This document shows positions 42,410 through 51,928 of a DNA stretch of 64,000 nt, one piece after another. Both the position numbers and the translations under genes were made by a program. Below the pieces are notes generated by a model. It was not told where the DNA came from, searched no databases, and was given only the letters and a program-made list of their open reading frames with translations. The stretch lies in the NCBI RefSeq assembly GCF_023333595.1, contig NZ_JAIQZM010000018.1, positions 62,001 to 126,000 on the forward strand. Direction: 5' to 3'. Origin of the DNA: Argonema galeatum A003/A1. Its GTDB lineage: Bacteria > Cyanobacteriota > Cyanobacteriia > Cyanobacteriales > Aerosakkonemataceae. The number at the start of each line of letters is the position of its first letter. Position 1 is the first letter of the stretch.

Positions 42410-44602
42410 TTAAACTTTCAATTCTTCACCTCGTCGCGAACTTTGATATCCAGAAATGTGAAAATTAGGCCATTTCCGATTCCTCATTCCCGGTCTGTAA
42501 ACATAACTTTGGGCAAGCAGCCACAGCCACAGTTGAGGATAGCGACCTTCTAACCAAGGCTGTTGACGCGCAAGCCAACTGGTGAACCAATCGCCCAGCA
42601 ACCAGCCGATTAAAGTGCTGACGGTGAAGTCGAGATAACTTCCCAACCAACGCAGCATATCTCTAGCACCCGCCAATTCCCATATCCACACCAGTAAAGC
42701 TGGGTTTATTCGGGCGGCTTTGAGTGCTAGCCGATTAAAAGTCAGCCAGTCTATTCTGTCTTTAATGAAAGTTTCTGCCACATTTGGAGGTTCGCTAGCC
42801 AAAATCCCAAAAAAGGTATTCAGCATGGAGTTAATTCTTTGGGGTGGGAAGTAACGCCCGGTGGGAACCATCATGCCTTTGGAAAATAACCAAGTGACTG
42901 AGATATTGCTTTGATAAGCGCTAATTTGGTTCAAATGCTTTGCGCTTAAAAGGTCGTGTTTGAGGGCTGTATCCAAAAGATGTGTTAAACGCCCAAGATT
43001 GCGAACCAAGGAACCAAAGCCCGTGAAGACGAGGGGAGATTGGAGGGAGGCGGCGTCGCCAATAGCGATGAGTCGATCGATCGCAACTGTGCGATCGCTA
43101 CTTCCTACGCTAAAATGGCCTGGAATATAACCAAACGTCGGCTTTTTCCACACCAGCTTATCTATATCGCAACGCCGATACTCCGGCAGAATCGTGAAAA
43201 AGTCTTCGTACATCTCCAGTAACGAACCGGGATTCTCTGAATTTACCTCGTGGTAATGAAACAAATAAATGGTGATATCATCCCCTTGGGCCGGAAATAG
43301 CTCCCAAATTAGCTGACGCCCTCGCGAAATATCCCCGTGACTGTAAAGAACATCCCCGTACTGGGAATCCCAAACTCCCGGCTCAAATCCGCTCAGTACC
43401 GCGCCTACCGTGGGACAAACACTGTCAAAAGCGCGACCTTTGTTCAGCTGCCAAGCTATGGGTGACGCGGTTCCCATCGCATCCACCAGCAGACGCCCTC
43501 TCGCCTGCCTGTATGCCCCAGTCGGCTGATGTTTCGCTTGCAAATCGACTTGCTCATCTCCGACATCCGCCCTGATAAACTCTGTCTCATCCCAAATTTC
43601 ACCCCCAGCTGCCCTTAGTTTTTCCCCGCATACTCGCAGCAGTTTCTCCGCATCTAAGCCTACATTTAGCACTGTGGGCGTGTGTAATACTGACGCTTTC
43701 AGATGAGGGGGATTATTTGCATCAAAGAATTTACTAAAACCGTCTGCGTATTCTCGCGCAATCACGCTTTCAAATTCTGGTTGAGTAAATAAACCCAAAT
43801 CGATTAAGCTTTGGAATTCATTGCGGGAAATATTCCATTCGCGATTCATCCGCCCAAAAGGCAACCGCTCCACCAACAGCACCCGATAGCCCAATTGCGC
43901 CATCACCGCTGCATGGATGACTCCCAAGGCTCCACCCACGTAGATGAGGTCATAATCGAGGTGTAAAAGAGCATTCTCCTCGGCCCCTCTGCCCCTCTGC
44001 TCCTCTGCCCCTCTGCCCCTCGGCCCCTCTGCCCCTCGGCCCCTCTGCCCCTCTGCCCCTCTGCCCCTCTGCCCCTCTGCCCCTCGGCTCTTTGTTTGGG
44101 AGAATATAACTTGCTTGGGTTCCTGGGGATTGCGGACACCTTCACGCCAACGTTGTTCCCACCAGTAGACGCGCCTGAGATCGAATTCGCCCTTGGGCAT
44201 TTTCTGGAAGTAGCGAACTGTCTGGGGATAATAGGGAGCTAGCGCTTCAAAGATGGTTTGCTCCGACAGGTCAATCGCTGGTGGTTGCGGATACTGATGA
44301 GGAAACTTAGTTCTGAGTTCTCTAGTCAGGTTTTGCAAGATTTCCCTTTCTCTGGGGACAGGCTTATCTGCCCACCGGAAGACTTTTAAATATGTCGTTC
44401 GCTGCACTGACCAGACGAAAGCCAAAAGTTCTGGGGTTTCGGGAATATTTGTCACATGGTTTGTAGTATGAGGGAATCTGAGGCGAAAGCCGTCGGGGCC
44501 GATCGCTTTTTCGCCCCAGCCCGGTTCAAATCCTTCTTGTAACCAAGCACGGACGGCACCTGTATCCGGCGTCGGAATTTCTAAATACAGAATTTCTTTC
44601 AT
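42410..44602 (-). CDS. CruA/CruP-family FAD-dependent lycopene-cyclase homologue
   Basis: The protein is about 730 residues from ATG 44602 (MKEILYLEIPTPDTG). A Rossmann start reads DLIYVGGALGVIHAAVMAQLG, with GYRVLLVERLPFGRMNREWNISR and RLIAIGDAASLQSPL, matching the CruA/CruP flavoproteins. CruP has no proven cyclase activity and a protective role against oxidative stress is reported; which subfamily applies is undecided. Thirteen CCCCTCTG octamers (43984-44087) are read through within the linker before the FAD domain. The first 200 residues are a separate N-terminal domain. Confidence 0.75.
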   Translation of the reverse strand: MKEILYLEIPTPDTGAVRAWLQEGFEPGWGEKAIGPDGFRLRFPHTTNHVTNIPETPELLAFVWSVQRTTYLKVFRWADKPVPREREILQNLTRELRTKFPHQYPQPPAIDLSEQTIFEALAPYYPQTVRYFQKMPKGEFDLRRVYWWEQRWREGVRNPQEPKQVIFSQTKSRGAEGQRGRGAEGQRGRGAEGPRGRGAEEQRGRGAEENALLHLDYDLIYVGGALGVIHAAVMAQLGYRVLLVERLPFGRMNREWNISRNEFQSLIDLGLFTQPEFESVIAREYADGFSKFFDANNPPHLKASVLHTPTVLNVGLDAEKLLRVCGEKLRAAGGEIWDETEFIRADVGDEQVDLQAKHQPTGAYRQARGRLLVDAMGTASPIAWQLNKGRAFDSVCPTVGAVLSGFEPGVWDSQYGDVLYSHGDISRGRQLIWELFPAQGDDITIYLFHYHEVNSENPGSLLEMYEDFFTILPEYRRCDIDKLVWKKPTFGYIPGHFSVGSSDRTVAIDRLIAIGDAASLQSPLVFTGFGSLVRNLGRLTHLLDTALKHDLLSAKHLNQISAYQSNISVTWLFSKGMMVPTGRYFPPQRINSMLNTFFGILASEPPNVAETFIKDRIDWLTFNRLALKAARINPALLVWIWELAGARDMLRWLGSYLDFTVSTLIGWLLGDWFTSWLARQQPWLEGRYPQLWLWLLAQSYVYRPGMRNRKWPNFHISGYQSSRRGEELKV
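43984..44087. repeat. Octamer microsatellite (CCCCTCTG)x13 inside the CruA/CruP-like gene
   Basis: Thirteen octamers (a few with CGG or T substitutions) span 104 bases, all read on the minus strand as repeating GAEGQRGR. A unit of eight is not divisible by three, so a gain or loss of one unit shifts the reading frame downstream. Confidence 0.9.
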
Positions 44603-44754
44603 TTTGGGGATCGCGGTGTTGGTTAACTTACTTAGCAAGACAGAGTTGACAAAGGCTCAAAATACGGTAGACTTCCCAATACTCAACAATGTCTTAAAAA
44701 ACTTTACAATTTTCTCATTTTTCTGAAACCACTAGATACCTTTGTGAATTCGCC

Positions 44755-44988
44755 ATGAATTATCCTATTCCAGCCAGCCCTCAAGAAGTGGCAGATCTAA
44801 GGCAAAAACCTGTTGATGAAGAAATAGTCGCCGCTGCGATCGCAGGTGTGATTAAGATTTCCCGTTCCCAGGGCAAATCTTTAGACCAGTTAACCGCTGA
44901 ATTACTAGCTGACGACAGGCTTCTGGATGGGGCGCAACGGCGTTGGCTGAGCGATGTCGTTACCCAAGCCTGGAAAAAGCTATCTTAG
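44755..44988 (+). CDS. Small conserved cyanobacterial protein
   Basis: A 77-residue helical soluble protein (SPQEVADLRQKPVDEE; GVIKISRSQGKSLDQLTAELL; DGAQRRWLSDVV). It is the kind of short protein conserved in cyanobacteria with no assigned function. It sits between the CruA/CruP-like gene and the PAP2 phosphatase, 43 bases before the latter, so they may be cotranscribed. Confidence 0.65.
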   Translation: MNYPIPASPQEVADLRQKPVDEEIVAAAIAGVIKISRSQGKSLDQLTAELLADDRLLDGAQRRWLSDVVTQAWKKLS

Positions 44989-45031
44989 GCTTGTAATGTC
45001 CCTGCAATTGGTTAAAAGGTTGAATTAGACA

Positions 45032-45760
45032 ATGCCTTTCCACTTCCTGCGTCAACTGAGCAAGCAAATTCTTCGGATCTGGCAGCAGAACGTAAGTCCC
45101 AAGCTGCTGCCACTGCTCTCCACGATTCGGATTGGGGGGCTGATTCTCGCAGCTTTGTCGCTGTGGGGATTTGCCGCTCTAGCAGAGGAAGTACTGTCCA
45201 AGGAAACCGAGGACTTTGACAGGGCGATTTTGCTGACGCTTTGGAGTTTGCACACGCCGCTGCTCGATCGAGTGATGCTGGCAATCACATTTATAGGCGA
45301 ACCGTATGTGTTGCTCATTATATGTTTGGTCGCTGGAATTGCGCTCCTAATTCAGCATCGGAGAGCCCAAGCGACAACGCTGGCGATCGCAGGTTTGGGT
45401 GCGATCGTCTTAAATTATTTGCTTAAAGACTTATTTGCTCGTGCTAGACCCGCTCTGTGGGAACGCACCCTCGAATTAAATTCCTACAGCTTTCCCAGCG
45501 GTCACGCCATGATTTCCCTGGTAGTTTACGGCGCGATCGGCTATTTGCTGGCAATTCAATTCAAACGCTGGTGGGCATTGATTTTTATATTGACATTTTT
45601 ATTAATTACTGCTATAGGTTTGAGTCGGCTTTATCTGGGCGTCCACTGGCCTACCGATGTGGTGGCTGGCTATGCAGCGGGACTGGTGTGGTTGCTTGCC
45701 TGCATCCTCAGCCTGGAAGTTTGGCGAGGAAGAAAGTCAGTTGGGAGCGTTTCGTCCTAA
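45032..45760 (+). CDS. PAP2-family phosphatase, membrane
   Basis: A 242-residue integral protein with all three acid-phosphatase motifs: KDLFARARP, SFPSGHAM and SRLYLGVHWPTDV. Membrane helices number five to six. It probably dephosphorylates lipid phosphates (phosphatidate, undecaprenyl pyrophosphate or similar); the substrate is not determined. Confidence 0.88.
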   Translation: MPFHFLRQLSKQILRIWQQNVSPKLLPLLSTIRIGGLILAALSLWGFAALAEEVLSKETEDFDRAILLTLWSLHTPLLDRVMLAITFIGEPYVLLIICLVAGIALLIQHRRAQATTLAIAGLGAIVLNYLLKDLFARARPALWERTLELNSYSFPSGHAMISLVVYGAIGYLLAIQFKRWWALIFILTFLLITAIGLSRLYLGVHWPTDVVAGYAAGLVWLLACILSLEVWRGRKSVGSVSS

Positions 45761-46638
45761 GAGAAATCTTTAGAAATCAGGTAGAAAATAATGATGGCAA
45801 TAACTCCTTCTCATTGATAGTAAGAGCAATTATGTTTTAGCAAGCGTTTGAATCGCGTGAGTTGTATAAGTTCTACTAAAACATTCATAAAGGTAGAGAT
45901 TATATTGGGCAACTTTTGTTAAAGTTCAGTTTACGACGAAAGAAACCCAAGCTGAGATTCAATCGAAACTCGATGAGGATGTCAGTCAGGCGAAGCAAAG
46001 GCTAGACAGAATTAGTCATGAAATCAGTATGTCGATCGCTGTCTAAGGCTTTTAACTAACAGCAATAGGGGAGTATTCCACTCCAAAAAGTCCGTCAGGT
46101 TCACGAGTCGCGCTATCGTGACCAATGGGAGTATGCACACGCAGTAAACGCCTTTATCAAAATTATTGGGCTAAGTTTGCTCGCGATCTCTGTGCTTGTA
46201 GAAACGCCGAAAAAGAGAGCGAACCCGCTATGAGCTATCAGAACAAACCAGAATCGGCGTTGGATCGGGAGCGGTGCGAGCCGAGAGCGCAGGGCTGGGA
46301 AAAGGCGCTACCTTCAGAATTTCCTTACCTTTGATTTGAGAACTAGGTCGATCGAGCTTGATGCGATGGTAGAGAAACGATTATGTGTGTCCAATTATAG
46401 ATAACATTCTAATCTAAACTCTTCCAAGAGATAGATGATATTTAAAGGTTTTAATTCTAATATACAAGGACAACATGAAAACTCACCATAAATAATGACC
46501 GCACTCATAAACAAGTGGAATGATACTAATAAAAATATTAGCTATTTTCTCCAAAAAGCTCCCTCTCACTAGCAACAAATATTTGTGTAACTGATTGAGT
46601 TCAATTCATACCTTTTATTACATTTACAGGAGAAACTC
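45761..46638. other. Eroded stretch, two broken reading-frame remnants
   Basis: No intact gene is seen in 878 bases. From about 45885 to 46046 a plus frame without a start reads VKVQFTTKETQAEIQSKLDE, DVSQAKQRLDRISHEISM and stops. Another from 46069 reads QKVRQVHESRYRDQWEY and then FIKIIGLSLLAISVLVETPKKR (46141 on), which looks like a membrane-spanning end. They look like decayed coding sequence that I cannot assign. The 46360-46630 part is AT-rich with nothing visible. Confidence 0.5.
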
Positions 46639-46911
46639 ATGGAAAATACATTGTTCGATCGAACATTCCGGGACAGCGAAGGCAAAATTGCGATCGCTCA
46701 ACCGCCAAATCTACCACTGATTGTCTGGATTGTAGCTACTTTGTTAAAGCTCATTGTTACAACAGGTAAAATTAATCTAGGGTTGGAGCTAGTAGCTTTT
46801 GGCTCGTTGTTTACTTGGGCTTGGGAAGAATTATTTCAAGGCGTTAATTACTTTCGTAGAGCATTAGGTCTAATTGTGCTTGTTGGTCTGATTGCGTCGA
46901 AGCTTTTATAA
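46639..46911 (+). CDS. Small two-helix membrane protein
   Basis: The 90-residue protein has two predicted helices (about 26-42 and 70-88) and a soluble N-terminus (MENTLFDRTFRDSEGKIAIAQ). GGAGA precedes the ATG. The function is unknown; such short proteins often lie beside cation-transport genes, and mgtA follows 0.8 kb on. Confidence 0.6.
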   Translation: MENTLFDRTFRDSEGKIAIAQPPNLPLIVWIVATLLKLIVTTGKINLGLELVAFGSLFTWAWEELFQGVNYFRRALGLIVLVGLIASKLL

Positions 46912-46996
46912 GTAGGTAAGCATCAATAAATTCTATCAACCATGACCTTACCTCAAACATCTACGCAAACTCTGGTCAAAGCTAAACTTTCCCACC

Positions 46997-47494
46997 GTGG
47001 CGCAAGCAATGCCAAAAACAATGCGCCGTAATGCTCAAAGTCAAGATGAAGGACGCTTAGTAATCTTGAGCGTAGTTACTGCTGCTGCCTGTGCCAGCAT
47101 ATTAGCGATCGCCTTTATCTTGAAAGAAGCAAAAGGAAAAGATGTAAGTATAGTTATTCCCCATGTAATTCTGGCAGTGGTAACGATTATTGGGTCATGG
47201 TTACTCGTTCACACTATTTTGGCAATGCACTATGCTCACGAATATTATCAGGATCGTAAAACTCAGAGTGATTCTAAAGCTGGAGGGCTAGATTTTCCCG
47301 AAGATATTGAACCCGACTACTGGGATTTTTTATATTTCTCTTTTGTTATTGGCATGACCAGCCAAGTTTCAGATGTAGAAATTACCTCGCGATCGCTGAG
47401 ACGATTAGCTTTACTCCATAGCATTCTCTCCTTTTTCTTCAATACCGCAATTGTAGCAATGAGTATTAATATTATTGCTGGTTTAATTGAGTAA
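46997..47494 (+). CDS. DUF1345 membrane protein, N-terminally truncated
   Basis: A 165-residue protein with three to four helices. The region [16 protein letters not shown] followed by [39 protein letters not shown] and [22 protein letters not shown] matches the DUF1345 family. Full members have some 50-60 further N-terminal residues with one or two helices. Here the frame begins at a GTG only about 14 residues before the core, and no upstream coding is seen. It may be truncated or use a short form. Confidence 0.65.
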   Translation: MAQAMPKTMRRNAQSQDEGRLVILSVVTAAACASILAIAFILKEAKGKDVSIVIPHVILAVVTIIGSWLLVHTILAMHYAHEYYQDRKTQSDSKAGGLDFPEDIEPDYWDFLYFSFVIGMTSQVSDVEITSRSLRRLALLHSILSFFFNTAIVAMSINIIAGLIE

Positions 47495-47514
47495 TTACAG
47501 CAGATTCCAGCTTT

Positions 47515-47679
47515 ATGCAGTACACCTCACTTACCTCTGCTGAGGATCAAACGGGATGGGGATTAGGATTATTTTTAGCAAAGAGTATTACTGAAGCTCA
47601 TCAAGGGACACTTGCAGTTGAAAGTGCGGAGGGCAAGGGGACAAGCTTTATCATTAAGTTACCGAAAGTTTCTCTTTAG
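47515..47679 (+). pseudogene. Histidine kinase C-terminal fragment
   Basis: A 54-codon frame reads [20 protein letters not shown] and then [14 protein letters not shown]. This is the G1/G2 box and end of a HATPase domain. The rest of the kinase is missing. It lies between the truncated DUF1345 gene and mgtA. Confidence 0.75.
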
Positions 47680-47709
47680 TTCGGGGCATTAAAAATAAGG
47701 TAAAAAATC

Positions 47710-50250
47710 ATGAATCCACAGTCCACGTTTTGGAGCTTGTCCACGGATCGGGTGCTTCAGCAGACGCGCTCTACAGCCGCAGGATTAAGCCGTGCTGATG
47801 CGAAACAACGCCTGAGCCAGTACGGTGCAAACAGCCTCAAACAAACACACAAATCGAGCGCATTGATACTGTTGCTCAATCAGTTCAAGAGTCCGATTAT
47901 CTTGATTCTGATTTTTGCGGCGGTGCTATCAATTTTTGTTCAAGATGCGGCATCTGCCATTATCATTTTGACGATCGTCTTGATTAGTGGTTTATTAGGA
48001 TTTTGGCAAGAGAAAGGAGCGTCGAACGCTGTCGAAAAATTATTGGCATTAGTGCAAGTTAAAGCAACTGTTTTGAGGGATGGTCAATCTCAAGAAATCC
48101 CCACTGAGGAAGTAGTTCCTGGCGATATTATAGTGCTTTGTGCAGGTAAAAATATTCCGGGCGACTGTCTAGTTTTAGAGTCGAAGGATCTATCGGTGGA
48201 TGAAGCAGCACTGACAGGAGAAACCTATCCGGTAGACAAGCTAAGTGGCGTATTGCCGGCTGTTACTGGACTGGGCCAACGCACCAATTCCCTCTATATG
48301 GGAACCAATGTAATTAGTGGAACGGCGAAAGCCGTAGTCGTTCATACTGGAAAAGAAACTGAATTCGGCAAAGTATCGGAACGTTTGAAACTCAGACCTC
48401 CCGAAACAGAATTTGAAAGGGGACTTAGCAAATTTGGTTACTTTCTCATGGAAGTAACGCTAATTTTGGTAGTTCTAATTTTTGTCGCCAACGTCTACCT
48501 TCATCGCCCAGTATTGGAATCTTTCCTGTTTTCTCTGGCGCTGGCGGTGGGTTTGACTCCCCAACTTCTGCCTGCGATTGTTAGCGTTAACTTGGCTCGT
48601 GGTGCCAAGAAAATGGCCACAAAGCAGGTGATTGTGAAGCGTTTGCCAGCTATTGAAAACTTTGGCAGTATGAATGTGTTTTGTACCGATAAGACGGGTA
48701 CGCTGACGGAAGGAGAGGTAAAAATTCACTCTGCGGTTGATGTGGAGGGTCAAGAAAGCGATCGCGTTCTACTTTACGCTTATTTGAATGCCGCATCTGA
48801 GTCAGGTTATGTGAATCCGATTGATGCAGCGATTCGCGAACACAAAAAATTCGATATTTCTAGCTATCAAAAGTTAGATGAAGTGCCTTATGATTTTAAC
48901 CGCAAACGTCTCAGCATCCTGTTCAAAAAAGAGAAGACGCATCTGATTGTCACTAAAGGCGCACTGAAAAATATTCTGGATGTTTGCTCAAGTGTTGAAA
49001 CTGCTGATGGAAAAACGATCGACATTGTAGATCAGCAACAAAAACTCCACCAAGAGGCTGAAGATTTAGGCAGTAAAGGATTTAGAGCCTTGGGTGTAGC
49101 TTATCGGGATTTCGTTGGCGTAGCCTCTCAGAATGAGAATCGAGATTCTTTCAGCAAAGATGATGAAACAAACATGACATTTCTGGGCTACCTTGCTCTC
49201 TTCGATCCGCCAAAAGCTGGCATCGCTGACACCCTTAAAGAGTTAGAATTGCTGGGAGTAACCCCGAAGATGATTACCGGAGACAGCAAGGCGGTTGCTA
49301 TTAGTATCATTCAGCAGGTAGGACTGCCTGAACAAAAGATTTTGACCGGCTCTGAACTAGAAAAGCTCAGTGATGAAGCTTTGATCCATCGAGTACAAGA
49401 AACAAATGTTTTTGCTGAGGTAGAGCCAAATCAAAAAGAGCGTATTATTATTGCCCTCAAAAAAGCGGGGAATGTAGTTGGATATCTTGGAGACGGCATT
49501 AACGATGCCTCTGCGCTTCATGCTGCCGATGTCGGCATCTCAGTCGAGAGCGCAGTGGATGTCGCTAAGGAAGCCGCTGATATTGTGTTGATGGAAAAGG
49601 ATTTGAATGTCTTGGTCGAAGGCGTAAAGGAAGGACGGATTACATTTGCCAATACTTTAAAGTATGTATTTATGGCAACTAGCGCCAATTTTGGCAATAT
49701 GTTTAGCATGGCGGGAATTTCTCTGTTTCTGCCCTTTTTGCCGCTGCTGCCCAGTCAGATTTTGCTGACGAACCTATTAACTGATTTCCCCGAATTGACG
49801 ATCGCGACAGATCGGGTAGACAAGGAGTTAGTCAACAAACCTCGCCGGATGGATATCAAGTTTATCCGCAACTTTATGATCGTGTTTGGTTTGCTGAGTT
49901 CAATATTTGATTACCTGACATTTGGGGCGCTGCTGTTGCTGCTACACGCTCAACCAGAACAGTTTAGAACAGGCTGGTTTATGGAGTCTGTAATCTCCGC
50001 TTCGATGGTTGTGCTAGTGATTCGTACCCGCCAATCCATTTTTAGCAGTAAACCCGGAAAGTATCTGTTATCGGCAACGCTGGCGACCGTAGGAGTGACA
50101 ATGATCATTCCCTGGACACCTTTGGGAACCCTGCTCGGATTTCAACCGTTGCCGTTGAGTTTTATGCTGGTTCTGGGAGCGATCGTGATATTCTACGTTA
50201 CTGCCGCTGAGAATGTGAAACGAGTGTTTTATCAACGAGTGAAATTTTGA
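47710..50250 (+). CDS. mgtA: Magnesium-translocating P-type ATPase (MgtA family)
   Basis: The 846-residue P-type ATPase shows the cation-ATPase N-terminus (AGLSRADAKQRLSQYGANSL), the actuator motif LTGETYPV, phosphorylation site D327 in CTDKTGTLTEG, hinge GDGINDASALHAADVGISV and SAVDVAKEAADIVLMEKDLNVL. SGLLGFWQEKGASNAVEKL and the DFPELTIATDRVDKELV loop point to the MgtA/MgtB group. About ten membrane helices. It probably imports Mg2+. It overlaps the next gene by 4 bases if that gene starts at TTG. Confidence 0.9.
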   Translation: MNPQSTFWSLSTDRVLQQTRSTAAGLSRADAKQRLSQYGANSLKQTHKSSALILLLNQFKSPIILILIFAAVLSIFVQDAASAIIILTIVLISGLLGFWQEKGASNAVEKLLALVQVKATVLRDGQSQEIPTEEVVPGDIIVLCAGKNIPGDCLVLESKDLSVDEAALTGETYPVDKLSGVLPAVTGLGQRTNSLYMGTNVISGTAKAVVVHTGKETEFGKVSERLKLRPPETEFERGLSKFGYFLMEVTLILVVLIFVANVYLHRPVLESFLFSLALAVGLTPQLLPAIVSVNLARGAKKMATKQVIVKRLPAIENFGSMNVFCTDKTGTLTEGEVKIHSAVDVEGQESDRVLLYAYLNAASESGYVNPIDAAIREHKKFDISSYQKLDEVPYDFNRKRLSILFKKEKTHLIVTKGALKNILDVCSSVETADGKTIDIVDQQQKLHQEAEDLGSKGFRALGVAYRDFVGVASQNENRDSFSKDDETNMTFLGYLALFDPPKAGIADTLKELELLGVTPKMITGDSKAVAISIIQQVGLPEQKILTGSELEKLSDEALIHRVQETNVFAEVEPNQKERIIIALKKAGNVVGYLGDGINDASALHAADVGISVESAVDVAKEAADIVLMEKDLNVLVEGVKEGRITFANTLKYVFMATSANFGNMFSMAGISLFLPFLPLLPSQILLTNLLTDFPELTIATDRVDKELVNKPRRMDIKFIRNFMIVFGLLSSIFDYLTFGALLLLLHAQPEQFRTGWFMESVISASMVVLVIRTRQSIFSSKPGKYLLSATLATVGVTMIIPWTPLGTLLGFQPLPLSFMLVLGAIVIFYVTAAENVKRVFYQRVKF

Positions 50251-50276
50251 TCAATCTCTATAGATCGGTAAGTACT

Positions 50277-51122
50277 ATGTGGATAAAATGGATCGCACTC
50301 ATTATTATTTCAATTATAGTTTGTATTGGACTGGCAACCATTTACGGCGGATTTCGATGGCAGTCAGATACTGATAACTTACGCGCCAAGTTAGCAAGTG
50401 GACAGCGGATAATTAAGCCCAAAATCTATGACCAAAAGGAGATTGAAGGCTTGCCAGTCCCGGTGCAGCGATTCTTTCGGACAGTACTCAAGGATGGACA
50501 GCCGATCGCCTCTGCTGTCAAAGTCGTCCATCAGGGACAGTTCAATATGAGTGAGACGGAAGCCAAGTGGAGCCCGTTCACTTCCACACAACTTGTCATC
50601 ACTCAGCGTCCAGGTTTTGATTGGGATGCACGCATCCACATGGCACCAGGACTGAAGGTGTTTGTTCATGATGCCTATGTGTTTGGGGAAGGTACCTTGC
50701 ACGCATCATTACTTGGTCTTGTCACCCTTGCGAATGTGCGCGGTACGCCTGAAATGGCTCAAGGTGAGTTAATGCGGTTTTTTGCAGAGACGGCGTGGTA
50801 TCCGACTGCTTTGTTACCCAGTCAGGGTGTGCGCTGGGAGGCGATCGATGATACCTCCGCTCGCGGGACTCTAACGGACGGTGCAACAACTGTCTCACTG
50901 GTATTTCGTTTTAATGCCGAAGGGTCGATCGACACCGTTCGTGCTGAGGCTCGTTATCGGGGTCTAGTCCCGACACCGTGGGAAGGCCGATTTTGGGGAT
51001 ATACGGTTCGCAATGGGATGCAAATCCCCTTAGAAGGTGAAGTAGCATGGCAACCACCAGAAGGCTCTTGGCCGTACTGGAGAGGGCGGATTACAGAGAT
51101 TAACCATGAGTTCGCGCAATGA
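50277..51122 (+). CDS. DUF6544-like membrane-anchored protein
   Basis: The protein (281 residues from ATG 50277; a TTG at 50247 would overlap the mgtA stop) has one N-terminal membrane helix (WIALIIISIIVCIGLATIYG). The large soluble domain has VQRFFRTVLKDGQPIA, GFDWDARIHMAPGLKVFVHDAYV and PTPWEGRFWGYTVRNGMQIP. I recognise it as a family (DUF6544, formerly DUF6920) of unknown function. It is directly downstream of mgtA and may be cotranscribed. Confidence 0.7.
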   Translation: MWIKWIALIIISIIVCIGLATIYGGFRWQSDTDNLRAKLASGQRIIKPKIYDQKEIEGLPVPVQRFFRTVLKDGQPIASAVKVVHQGQFNMSETEAKWSPFTSTQLVITQRPGFDWDARIHMAPGLKVFVHDAYVFGEGTLHASLLGLVTLANVRGTPEMAQGELMRFFAETAWYPTALLPSQGVRWEAIDDTSARGTLTDGATTVSLVFRFNAEGSIDTVRAEARYRGLVPTPWEGRFWGYTVRNGMQIPLEGEVAWQPPEGSWPYWRGRITEINHEFAQ

Positions 51123-51123
51123 G

Positions 51124-51299
51124 GGCTCTTCCGTACTTACTGTGCCAAACTATTAGTTTAAGTAGTTAAAAACCAAGCTATGTCTGAATTGAAGGATAAA
51201 ACGGCTCAAATTAACTAAAACAAGACCGTAAATCCTTGCTGTGTAAGAATTTATGCCATTTTTTTTCAGATAAATTAGCACAGTAAGTACGGAAAAGCC
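51124..51299. mobile_element. MITE-like element with 22-base inverted ends
   Basis: The left end 51124-51145 and right end 51278-51299 are inverted repeats over 22 bases with one mismatch; the inner 17 (TTCCGTACTTACTGTGC) are exact. The 132 bases between are AT-rich and non-coding. It starts 2 bases after the stop of the DUF6544-like gene. No target duplication can be assigned with confidence. Confidence 0.75.
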
Positions 51300-51367
51300 A
51301 CTAAGTTTGACGCTTGTTTAGGTAACTTTTTTAGAGCAGAAATCTGCGGAGACATAATAAAACAAAA

Positions 51368-51823
51368 CTAGGAATTGCGCTCTATTTTTTTGACAATTCT
51401 GAGAACTAACCAACATAAAACAGCCCCAATTAAACTCATTTGCCATAATCCACAACCAGCAGCAATTCCCAAAGCGGCTGTAACCCAAATGGCCGCAGCA
51501 GAGGTAAGTCCCCGAATCTCAACTGCCCCGCATTCCTGCCCAGTCCGCAAGATTTCGCCAGCTCCCAAAAAGCCAACGCCAGCTGCAATGCCCTGAATCA
51601 CCCGGCTGATACTATCGGCCTCCTGCGTGGTGGAACTGAGTTGGATAGGCACGAGAACAAACAGAGCAGCGCCAAAACTTACCAGCATATAAGTTCTCAA
51701 CCCAGCCGGTTTATGTGTGAGTTGGCGCTCCCAGCCAATGATCGCCCCAACGAGCAAAGAGAGACTTAGCCGAAAGATTAAACCTAGCCAATCATCGGGA
51801 GGAAGGGAAAGAGTACCAGTCAT
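51368..51823 (-). CDS. MgtC/SapB-family membrane protein
   Basis: The 151-residue protein has four to five membrane helices and the MgtC signature: RLSLSLLVGAIIGWERQLTHKPAGLRTYMLVSFGAALF and IAAGVGFLGAGEIL. It lacks the long C-terminal ACT domain of Salmonella MgtC, so it is the short SapB-like form. Related to survival at low magnesium. Its closeness to mgtA, on the opposite strand, suggests a magnesium-response group. Confidence 0.88.
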   Translation of the reverse strand: MTGTLSLPPDDWLGLIFRLSLSLLVGAIIGWERQLTHKPAGLRTYMLVSFGAALFVLVPIQLSSTTQEADSISRVIQGIAAGVGFLGAGEILRTGQECGAVEIRGLTSAAAIWVTAALGIAAGCGLWQMSLIGAVLCWLVLRIVKKIERNS

Positions 51824-51928
51824 TCGATTTTAGATCTTGATTTTAGATATTGGTCAGGGGCTGGGCGGGTGAATTCCGATCGACCATGCCATACCCCTGC
51901 CCCTGCCCCATTCTCCGTTGACTACTCG

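Noticed and set aside
46125-46334. 69-residue frame in the eroded stretch
   Set aside because: Composition is unlike protein (many Arg, Cys, Glu in a shadow frame) and the other frame at the same place shows a membrane helix pattern.
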